Below are positions 57,610 to 64,000 of a stretch of DNA of 64,000 nucleotides, one piece after another; the stretch's first letter is position 1, and each line of letters opens with the position of its first letter. The notes beneath the pieces were generated by a model, which was not told the origin of the DNA, ran no database searches, and worked only from the letters and a program-made list of their open reading frames with translations. The stretch comes from Desulfosarcina alkanivorans (lineage in GTDB: Bacteria > Desulfobacterota > Desulfobacteria > Desulfobacterales > Desulfosarcinaceae). Position numbers and translations under genes: made by a program. Location of the stretch: NCBI RefSeq assembly GCF_009688945.1, contig NZ_AP021874.1, positions 5,890,001-5,954,000 on the forward strand, read 5' to 3'.

Positions 57610-59247
57610 ATGACCGACGGCGCCATCATAGCCGCACGCAATCTGACCTATCGCTACCGGCAGGAAGATCCGCGGCCGGTCCTGAACGCCGTCAATCTCG
57701 ATGTCGCGCCCGGCGATTTTCTCCTCATCACGGGGCGCAGCGGTTCCGGTAAATCCACGCTATGTCGAACCTTCAATGGACTCATCCCCCATTTCTACGG
57801 GGGCGTCCTCGAGGGCGACCTCTTCGTGGACGGCCGTCCCATCCGCCAGACAGCGGTCGCCGACCTGTTCGACCGGGTGGCCATGGCCTTCCAGAACCCC
57901 GACGCCCAGCTGTTCTGCCGATCCGTGGAGCAGGAGATCGTTTTTGGCCTGGAGAGTCTGGGGATTGCGCCACAAGCGCTCGAAGAGCGGCTGAAAGCGG
58001 CCCTCGACGGGGTCGGTATCGACAGGCTGCGGCACCACAGGCCCCAGGATCTGTCCGGAGGCGAGAAACAACTGGTTCTCATCGCAGCCCTTCTGGCCCT
58101 GCGGCCACGGGTGCTTGTGCTGGACGAACCGTTTGCCAACCTGGATCCGGTCCATGTCCTGCGGATCCGGGGCCTGCTTCGGAAACTGCATGCCGGCGGG
58201 TGCGCCATCGTCGTCTGCGAACACCGTTTGCCCCGCGTGGTGCCGGATGCCACCCGTATGGTCGTCGTCCACCGGGGCCGGATTGCGGCTGACGGTGACC
58301 CCCGTCAGATTCTTGCCCGTGCCGACGCTGACTGGGGCCTGGAACCCCCTCTGGCGACGCGTTTGGGTGTGGCCATGGGCCTGGATCCACCCCCGCGAAC
58401 CATCGACGCGCTCGGGACGGTCCCGCCTCAAGAGGGCCTGCTCGAAAAGCTGGAACCCCAATTGCCGGAAGCTGTTTTCAAACCGGACCGCAAACCGGTG
58501 TTGACGGTTGACCACCTGTGCAGCCGCGTGGCCGGACGCCGGCTTCTGGAAGAGATCGGTTTTTCCCTCTACCCCGGAGAATGCCTGGCCATCGTTGGAT
58601 CCAACGGGGCCGGCAAAACCACCCTCCTGAGGCACCTGATGGGCTTGCAGCGGCCCAGCAGCGGCTGCATCCGAATCGACGGCCGCGACATCCGCCCCAT
58701 GCCGGTCAGCGAGATCGCCGGTGAAATGGGACTGGCCTTCCAGAACCCGGACAACCAGTTCTTCCGGTTTTCGGTGGAGCAGGAAATTCGGGTCGGCCCG
58801 GAAGCCCTCAACCGCCTGGATAAGGACTGGATCACAGAATTGATGGCGCGCTTTCAGCTGGAGGGCCATCGATCGAAGGCCCCCTACCGGCTGAGCGGCG
58901 GCGAGAAAAAACGGGTGGCTTTTGCCTCGGCCCTGGCCGCCCGTCCGAGGGTGCTGGCCCTGGATGAGCCCACCGCCGGCCAGGATTTTGAATTCCGCCG
59001 TAATCTGAGGACGTTCCTGCACCGCATGCAGGCCGGCGGACAGGCCATCATCATCGTCACCCATGATCTGACCTTCGCCGAGCGAACGGCCGGCAGATGG
59101 CTGCTCATGGCCGGGGGGCGCCTTCTGGCCGACGGCAGGCCGGATCGCATCATGGCAGACCGCACGCTCATGGCCCGGGCCGGCCTGGAGGCCACCGACC
59201 GCTTCCTTCTCAAACAGCTGTGGCAGAAGGGCGGATCCCGTGCTTGA
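57610..59247 (+). CDS. Fused double ATPase of the ECF transporter (EcfA-EcfA')
   Basis: The ATG at 57610 gives 545 residues; a GTG at 57592 is an alternative start. Two complete ABC ATPase units are joined in one chain. The first has Walker A GRSGSGKS, signature LSGGEKQ and Walker B VLVLDEPFANLD. The second (from about residue 295) has GSNGAGKT, LSGGEKK and VLALDEPTAGQD. Q-loops AFQNPDAQLF and AFQNPDNQFF are typical of cobalt/ECF ATPases. It powers ThiW together with EcfT. The fused form replaces the usual EcfA1-EcfA2 pair. Its end overlaps the EcfT start. Confidence 0.93.
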   Translation: MTDGAIIAARNLTYRYRQEDPRPVLNAVNLDVAPGDFLLITGRSGSGKSTLCRTFNGLIPHFYGGVLEGDLFVDGRPIRQTAVADLFDRVAMAFQNPDAQLFCRSVEQEIVFGLESLGIAPQALEERLKAALDGVGIDRLRHHRPQDLSGGEKQLVLIAALLALRPRVLVLDEPFANLDPVHVLRIRGLLRKLHAGGCAIVVCEHRLPRVVPDATRMVVVHRGRIAADGDPRQILARADADWGLEPPLATRLGVAMGLDPPPRTIDALGTVPPQEGLLEKLEPQLPEAVFKPDRKPVLTVDHLCSRVAGRRLLEEIGFSLYPGECLAIVGSNGAGKTTLLRHLMGLQRPSSGCIRIDGRDIRPMPVSEIAGEMGLAFQNPDNQFFRFSVEQEIRVGPEALNRLDKDWITELMARFQLEGHRSKAPYRLSGGEKKRVAFASALAARPRVLALDEPTAGQDFEFRRNLRTFLHRMQAGGQAIIIVTHDLTFAERTAGRWLLMAGGRLLADGRPDRIMADRTLMARAGLEATDRFLLKQLWQKGGSRA

Positions 59248-59899
59248 CCCGCGTACCAAACTCATGCTCGCGCTGGCCTGCGCTGTCCTGATCGCCCTGA
59301 CACGAAAGCAGTGCTGGCTGATGGGGGAGTGGCTGGTTCTGGTTGCCGCCATCATCGCCATGGGGCAGCTAAAGAGCTACCTGCGCTGGCTGATTTCGCT
59401 GGTCCCCATGGCCCTCTTCTTCGGGGGGATCACCTGGTGGACCGCCGACCGGATCACCGGGCAGGCCGCCGCCCTGGGGTTGCTGGCGATCACGACCGTC
59501 TTCTTTGGTTTCTTTGCCAGCACGGAGCCGGAGGATCTCGGCAACAGCCTCGTCCAGGCCGGATTGCCCTTTCCCGTGGCTTTTGTCATGATGGCCGCGC
59601 TGCAATTTGTCCCCGTGGTGAGCCGGAAGGTCCGTGCCGTCGTCGAGGCCCAGCAGGCCCGGGGAATTGTGCTGAAACCCGGCTGGCGGGCAATGCGCAA
59701 CTACCCGACCCTGCTGGTCCCGATTTTGATTCAGTCCTTCCAGACGGCCGAGAGTCTGGCCGAAGCCATGGAAACCAGGGGGTTTGGCCGCCCGGGTCGC
59801 AGTTTCCGCAAAGTCTATCGATTGGGGGGCGGGGATTGGGCGGCAATCATCCTCGGATGGGTGCTGGCAGTGGTTCTGCTTTACTGTTTCGCACGATGA
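59240..59899 (+). CDS. ECF transporter T component (EcfT)
   Basis: A GTG at 59240 overlaps the ATPase stop and gives 219 residues. Four to five membrane segments are followed by the cytoplasmic coupling helices with the ARG-type motifs EAQQARGIVL and EAMETRGFGRPG, which contact the ATPases. It forms the membrane scaffold for ThiW. This is the last gene of the operon; the next unit is convergent. Confidence 0.9.
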   Translation: MLDPRTKLMLALACAVLIALTRKQCWLMGEWLVLVAAIIAMGQLKSYLRWLISLVPMALFFGGITWWTADRITGQAAALGLLAITTVFFGFFASTEPEDLGNSLVQAGLPFPVAFVMMAALQFVPVVSRKVRAVVEAQQARGIVLKPGWRAMRNYPTLLVPILIQSFQTAESLAEAMETRGFGRPGRSFRKVYRLGGGDWAAIILGWVLAVVLLYCFAR

Positions 59900-60018
59900 C
59901 GCATACGGCATGGCAGAACCATCAGAACAGCCGACGGATCCGTGTTACGTTTTGGATTAAACCCGAAACCTTCACGAGACAAGCCCGGTATTCATTCCAT
60001 CCCCCCAGTCCCCGGACA

Positions 60019-60963
60019 TCAATCCGCGTTGAGGTCCGGCAGCAGGGGGGCGACGGCCACCGGTTTTTCGATCAGGCCGTGCTTCAGGGCAAAATCGGCA
60101 AAAGCCTGCCAGCGAACGGGGTCGCAGGCCTGACCTGAGGCATAATAGGGCCGCGTCAGGCCGAAGGCGGCCGTCTCGACGGCGCGGTCGGCATCGGGCA
60201 CGGCCTTGAAATAGTCCGCCAGGGCCTCGTCGGGCGATGCCGCCACCGCGTCGATCCCCCGGGCCACCGCCTGCACGAACCCTTTCACCTGTTTTTTCTT
60301 GCCGGCCAGCGTTTGGGCGCCGCAGATGAATACCAGTTCATCGTAATCCGGGATGCCCCAGCGCTCCAATTCGAAGAAACCGGCTTCCAGGCCTTCGGCC
60401 GCCATGGTCACCGTCTCGTAGGTCTTGAACGGTCCCATGACCGCATCCACCCGCCCCGCACTCAGGGCCGGCACGATGGAAAACCCCACGTTCACCAACT
60501 GGTAGTCCTTGATGCCGTTGACCCTGGCAAACGCATCCATGAGGACATCCATCAGGCCGGGAACCGTGTAGCCGATGGTGCGGCCGTTCAGATCCGCGGG
60601 GGCGGTGAAACCGGCCGACTTGAGAAACAGGAGGGTGGTCAGGGGATGCTCGATCAGGCGCCCCACGACACGCACGTCGATCCCTCTGGACGCGGCAATC
60701 ACGGTCTGGGGTTCATAGGAAACGGCCAGGTCGACTTTGCCGGCGGCCGCCAGTTTCAGGGCGTCGGCCGTATCCGACGGGCTGAGAATTTTGACGGAGA
60801 CCCCCTGCTCGGAAAAATAGCCGCGCTGCTGGGCGACATAGACGGGCAGGTGGTCCACATTGGGGAACCAGTCCAGCATGAGGGTCAGCGGGGCTTCGGC
60901 GCGCGCCGGGCCGCTCCAGGTCAGGCCGGCGGCGAGAATCAGGGTAAACAGGATGCGTTTCAT
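60019..60963 (-). CDS. thiY: ThiY-like substrate-binding protein (NMT1/THI5 family)
   Basis: The ATG at 60963 follows AAGGAGG and gives 314 residues. A signal peptide covers about 1-22 (LFTLILAAGLTWSGPARA). The mature part has TLMLDWFPNVDHLPVYVAQQRGYFSEQGVSVKILSPSD, DLAVSYEPQTVIAASRGIDVRVVG and GRTIGYTVPGLMDVL, the NMT1/THI5 pattern that binds the thiamine precursor N-formyl-aminopyrimidine or HMP. It overlaps the ThiX stop (ATGA) and is the last gene of the minus-strand operon. Confidence 0.9.
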   Translation of the reverse strand: MKRILFTLILAAGLTWSGPARAEAPLTLMLDWFPNVDHLPVYVAQQRGYFSEQGVSVKILSPSDTADALKLAAAGKVDLAVSYEPQTVIAASRGIDVRVVGRLIEHPLTTLLFLKSAGFTAPADLNGRTIGYTVPGLMDVLMDAFARVNGIKDYQLVNVGFSIVPALSAGRVDAVMGPFKTYETVTMAAEGLEAGFFELERWGIPDYDELVFICGAQTLAGKKKQVKGFVQAVARGIDAVAASPDEALADYFKAVPDADRAVETAAFGLTRPYYASGQACDPVRWQAFADFALKHGLIEKPVAVAPLLPDLNAD

Positions 60964-61736
60964 CGGATGGATCCTCCTTGTGATGTTTGGGTCGATCGGT
61001 CTTTCCAGGACATGCAATGGCGTTCCAGCCATCCCACCGTGTGCCACAGGGCCAGGCCCATCAGCGACAACCACAGGATGGCGGCGAAAACCCAGTCGGT
61101 CTTGAGGCGGGCATTGGACTGGATCATGAGGTAACCCAACCCCTGCTGGGCACCCACCCACTCGCCGATGACCGCACCGATGGTGGCCACCGACACGCCC
61201 ACCCGCAGGCCGGCAAAAAAGTACGGCAGGGCCCAGGGCCAGTAGAGCCGCCGGAGGGTCTGCCAGAAGTCGGCGCCCATCAGGCGGAACAACACCCGGT
61301 AGGCCGGGTCGCAGCTCCTGAATCCCTCCAGCAGGCTGACCGTGATGGGAAAAAAGATAATCACCGCCGCCATCAGGACCTTGCTGGCCAGACCATACCC
61401 CATCCAGACCACCAGCAGGGGGGCCAGGGCAAATACCGGAATGGCCTGGGAGGCCACCAGGAAAGGGGCCAGGGCATTTTCAAGGGACGGACGGGCGAAC
61501 ATGGCTACGGCCAGGGGAACGGCCACCGCCAGGGCCAGGGCAATGCCCGCCAGGATCTCCACCAGGGTGATCCCGGCATGGGGCAGCAGCTGGGGGGCGT
61601 GGCCCACCGCCACCTGGAGAATGCGGCTGGGAGGGGGCAGGATGAAATCAGGCAGGCCGCTCAGCCGGCTGCCGGCCTCCCAGATGCCGGCCATTACCAG
61701 CAGGATGCCGGCCGGTATGGTCCATGACCGCTTCAC
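60960..61736 (-). CDS. thiX: ThiX-like ABC transporter permease
   Basis: A GTG at 61736 overlaps the ThiZ stop (GTGA) and gives 258 residues; AGGAGG lies about 11 bases upstream. Six membrane segments are visible and the EAA loop that contacts the ATPase reads FRLMGADFWQTLRRLYWPWALPYFFAGLRVG. It belongs to the SsuC/TauC-type permeases and works with ThiZ and ThiY to import an HMP-type thiamine precursor. Confidence 0.9.
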   Translation of the reverse strand: MKRSWTIPAGILLVMAGIWEAGSRLSGLPDFILPPPSRILQVAVGHAPQLLPHAGITLVEILAGIALALAVAVPLAVAMFARPSLENALAPFLVASQAIPVFALAPLLVVWMGYGLASKVLMAAVIIFFPITVSLLEGFRSCDPAYRVLFRLMGADFWQTLRRLYWPWALPYFFAGLRVGVSVATIGAVIGEWVGAQQGLGYLMIQSNARLKTDWVFAAILWLSLMGLALWHTVGWLERHCMSWKDRSTQTSQGGSIR

Positions 61737-62470
61737 GATGGGCGTTCCTCCTGCAGCATGGCCAGAACGCGGTGTTTGATCGCCACCAGCTGGGGATTTT
61801 CCATACACCGCGGCTGCGGCACCTGGAGGGCCATGCGGGCCGTCACCTGCATGGGCGGGGGCGACAGCACGAGCAGTTCATCGGCCAGGAGCAGCGCCTC
61901 GTCGATATCGTGGGTGACCATCAGGATGGTTTTTTTGAAATCGGTCTGCAGCAGGCGCAGCATCTGCTGCAGACTGCGGCGGGTAATCGCGTCCAGGGCC
62001 GACAGGGGCTCGTCGAGCAGCACCAGGTCGCGCCCGAACATGAGGGTGCGGGCCAGGGCGCAGCGCTGGCGCATGCCGCCGGACACCATGGACGGCAGGT
62101 GCGCTTCGAATCCGGCCAGTCCCAGCCGGTCGAACAGCCGCTGGACCCGTCCTCCGGAGCGGGCCACCGGATCCCCGGCGATGTCGGCCGGCAGCCGGGC
62201 ATTGTCGGCCAGCCCCAGCCAGGGCAGCAGCAGGTCGGATTGCTGCATGTAAGCGGCCAGGCGGCTCAGGTCCGGCACCGCGGCACCACGCCAGCGGATA
62301 CTGCCGGCATCCATGGGCAGCGCCCCCATCAGCAGGTCGAAGAAGGTGCTTTTGCCGCAGCCCGACGGTCCGATCATGACGGTAAATCCGTTTTCCGGGA
62401 CGGTCAGATCGACGTCCGATACCACCGGGCTGCCGCTGAAATGCTTGGAAATGGCTTCGATGATCAACAC
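61733..62470 (-). CDS. thiZ: ThiZ-like ABC transporter ATPase
   Basis: A GTG at 62470 gives 245 residues; the ribosome site is weak, which fits control by the upstream riboswitch. Motifs: Walker A GPSGCGKS (34-41), Q-loop MQQSDLLLPWLG, signature VSGGMRQRCALARTL, Walker B LVLLDEPLSALD and switch His VTHDIDEALLLAD. It is the first gene of the ThiZXY operon, about 65 bases after the TPP element. Confidence 0.9.
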   Translation of the reverse strand: MLIIEAISKHFSGSPVVSDVDLTVPENGFTVMIGPSGCGKSTFFDLLMGALPMDAGSIRWRGAAVPDLSRLAAYMQQSDLLLPWLGLADNARLPADIAGDPVARSGGRVQRLFDRLGLAGFEAHLPSMVSGGMRQRCALARTLMFGRDLVLLDEPLSALDAITRRSLQQMLRLLQTDFKKTILMVTHDIDEALLLADELLVLSPPPMQVTARMALQVPQPRCMENPQLVAIKHRVLAMLQEERPS

Positions 62471-62532
62471 GCGTCACCCACCGGACAGGGCAATTACGGG
62501 GACGGCTGGGAGGGGAATCGTTTCGTTCAGTG

Positions 62533-62618
62533 GCTTCCCTACGCCGGCATGACCCGAATCAGGTTATAGGGGTCGAGGCTTCCAGCCTCCTCTCAGCCGA
62601 TCGGTATCGACTCCCCCA
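62533..62618 (-). promoter_or_regulatory. TPP riboswitch (THI element), minus strand
   Basis: On the minus strand the order is GGGGGAGTCG, GGCTGAGAGG, GACCCCTATAACCTGAT, GGGTCATGCCGGCGTAGGGA. These are the canonical TPP aptamer segments. It precedes thiZ by about 65 bases and should repress ThiZXY when TPP is plentiful. Confidence 0.95.
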
Positions 62619-62633
62619 GCAAAGAGGCCTTAT

Positions 62634-62662
62634 CCCTTAGCATCGCTTGCGGTGGGTGTCAA
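62634..62662 (-). promoter_or_regulatory. Candidate promoter of the ThiZXY operon
   Basis: On the minus strand, a perfect TTGACA (62662-62657) is followed after 17 bases by TAAGGG (62639-62634), a weak -10. The start site would fall just before the riboswitch. Confidence 0.45.
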
Positions 62663-62910
62663 ACGAACCCTTGACGGTTTCCGGCCGCCCTGCGGCACCG
62701 GGGTGCGAGACGGTTGAAGCGACATGGCCATTGACATGCGAAGGCCTTCTTGGCATAACGCCCGGCGTGAAAAATGCGGCCCTGACCTCATACCGGCCCG
62801 TTTCCCGGCATGTTGCCGGCCTGCGGGAAATTCAATTCCCGGCGGCAGGCACCGGTCGCGTCCGGGGCTGCCCGGTTTATCGATAACCATCAGAGAGGAA
62901 CGCGTGTCAG

Positions 62911-64000
62911 ATGGAAACCCTTCAGAAAAAATATGGCTTCTGGACCGCAACCGCCATGGTTGTGGGCATCGTAATCGGCTCCGGCGTGTTTTTCAAAGCC
63001 GACGACGTCCTGGCAGCCTCCGGCGGAAGCCTGCCCACCGCGTTGCTCGCATGGCTCATCGGAGGTGCGATCATGGTGGTCACGGCCTTTGTGTTTGCCC
63101 AGATCGCCGTGCGCATCGAAAAAGTCAACGGGGTCGTGGACTATTTTGAATCGGCATACGGGGAAAAGGCGGGGTATCTGGTGGCCTGGTTCATGACGAT
63201 GGTCTATTATCCGACCCTGGTCTCCGTACTGGCCTGGGTGTCGGCCAATTACACGATCGGGCTGCTGGGCATGGAGCGGGGTGTCTGGCTGCTGGCCGCG
63301 ATTTACCTGGCGATCTTTTTTCTGCTGAACGGCCTGTCCCCCGTGCTCGCCGGCAAATGGCAGGTTTCGGCAACCCTCATCAAATTGATCCCGCTGGCCC
63401 TGGTTGCCGTGGTCGGGACGGCAGGCGGGCTGGTCAGCGGTCAGACCCTGGACAGTTTCGCCAACAGCGCCCATACCGTGGCCGGCGGCGGGCTGGCGGT
63501 CGCCACGCTGGCCACCGCCTTTGCCTATGAAGGCTGGATCATCGCCACCGCCATCAATGCAGAACTCAGGGATGCCCGGCGAACCCTGCCCCGGGCGCTG
63601 GTGGTCGGCACGGTCGCCGTCGCCGTCATCTACATGCTCTATTACCTGGGGATTTCCGGGGTGTTGTCCAATGCACAGGTCCTTGACGCCGGAGACGATG
63701 CGCCGGTCCGGGTGATGTCCATCATTTTCGGGCGGCTGGGCGGTACACTGCTGACCGTGTTCGTGATCATCTCCTGCCTGGGAACCCTCAACGGCCTCAT
63801 CATGGGATGTGCCCGTGGCATGTTTTCCATTGCGTCACGGGGCTCAGGGCCCAGGCCGGAAATCTTCAAGGCGGTCAACCCGAAAACCAATGCCACCGTC
63901 AATTCCGCGATTCTGGGGTTTTGCCTGTCCGCTTTGTGGATGATTGTCTGGTACGGCAATTTTCAGGGATGGTGGGGCAAATTCATGGATATTTCCGAGT
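62911..64000 (+). CDS. APC-superfamily amino-acid permease, partial at window end
   Basis: The ATG at 62911, about 13 bases after AGAGAGG, opens a frame that runs to the window edge (363 residues so far). The start KKYGFWTATAMVVGIVIGSGVFFKADDVLAASGGSLPTALLAWLIGGAIMVVTAFVFAQIAVRI is the amino acid-polyamine-organocation pattern, with GSGVFF in the unwound helix 1. A second signature is ATAFAYEGWIIATAINAELRDARRTLPRALVVG. Ten hydrophobic segments are visible before the cut. The substrate is probably an amino acid but cannot be named. Confidence 0.88.
   Translation, partial: METLQKKYGFWTATAMVVGIVIGSGVFFKADDVLAASGGSLPTALLAWLIGGAIMVVTAFVFAQIAVRIEKVNGVVDYFESAYGEKAGYLVAWFMTMVYYPTLVSVLAWVSANYTIGLLGMERGVWLLAAIYLAIFFLLNGLSPVLAGKWQVSATLIKLIPLALVAVVGTAGGLVSGQTLDSFANSAHTVAGGGLAVATLATAFAYEGWIIATAINAELRDARRTLPRALVVGTVAVAVIYMLYYLGISGVLSNAQVLDAGDDAPVRVMSIIFGRLGGTLLTVFVIISCLGTLNGLIMGCARGMFSIASRGSGPRPEIFKAVNPKTNATVNSAILGFCLSALWMIVWYGNFQGWWGKFMDISE

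Overview
The window reads as a chromosomal piece of a strictly anaerobic, GC-rich deltaproteobacterium, most like the Desulfobacterales (Desulfosarcina-type sulfate reducers). This is inferred from gene content only: a CooC-type CO-dehydrogenase maturation ATPase, a single-chain pyruvate:ferredoxin oxidoreductase, a NuoE/NuoF/2Fe-2S electron-transfer trio of hydrogenase/formate-dehydrogenase type, an ADP-forming acyl-CoA synthetase, class I fumarase, LarB and several multihaem or dihaem cytochromes. No rRNA, tRNA or CRISPR array was seen.

Layout. 1-3.3 kb: start of a PAS-domain sensor (cut by the window edge), a complete IS1634-type insertion sequence with inverted ends and a probable target duplication, and a small exported DUF3124 protein. 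3.3-6.3 kb (minus): cooC and a Ski2-like helicase. 6.4-12.9 kb: an RND efflux pair and a U32 peptidase-like protein. 13-17.6 kb: a TPR protein (minus), YjbQ and ComEC. 17.8-21.8 kb: two small cNMP-fold proteins run into a NuoE-NuoF-NuoG(N) trio with no catalytic subunit. 21.9-23.8 kb: small unknowns and a cyclase-family metal hydrolase.

24.1-31.3 kb is visibly AT-richer and looks like an acquired module: sensor kinase, sigma-54 response regulator, a cytochrome b561 fused to a PepSY domain, a small exported protein, a tiny secreted Gly/Asn/Asp-repeat peptide and a MauG/CcpA-like dihaem cytochrome. This is the best candidate for an undescribed system. My hypothesis is that the dihaem enzyme and the membrane cytochrome act on, or with, the repeat peptide under control of the two-component system. 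The peptide's UGA stop is followed by an in-frame Cys-rich extension and a strong hairpin, so selenocysteine read-through is possible but unproven.

31.5-44.2 kb: a sensor-gene remnant, a spermidine-synthase-like protein, a patatin, an acyltransferase, fumarase, then a divergent GntR/FCD regulator facing an operon of ADP-forming acyl-CoA synthetase, CoA-transferase-GNAT fusion and an OFA-type transporter. Two matching TGGT-N3-ACCA operators lie in the divergent region. 44.2-48.1 kb: nifJ with its own promoter and terminator. 48.2-54.5 kb: larB and a small partner, an MCP, an octahaem HAO-like cytochrome and two unknown proteins. 55.3-56.7 kb: a UspA protein, a formate/nitrite transporter gene with a large internal deletion and a ZIP transporter remnant with a similar deletion.

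56.9-62.6 kb is a thiamine-precursor uptake region. Two operons converge, each headed by a TPP riboswitch: ThiW plus a fused double EcfA and EcfT on the plus strand, and ThiZ-ThiX-ThiY on the minus strand. The window ends inside an APC-family amino-acid permease.
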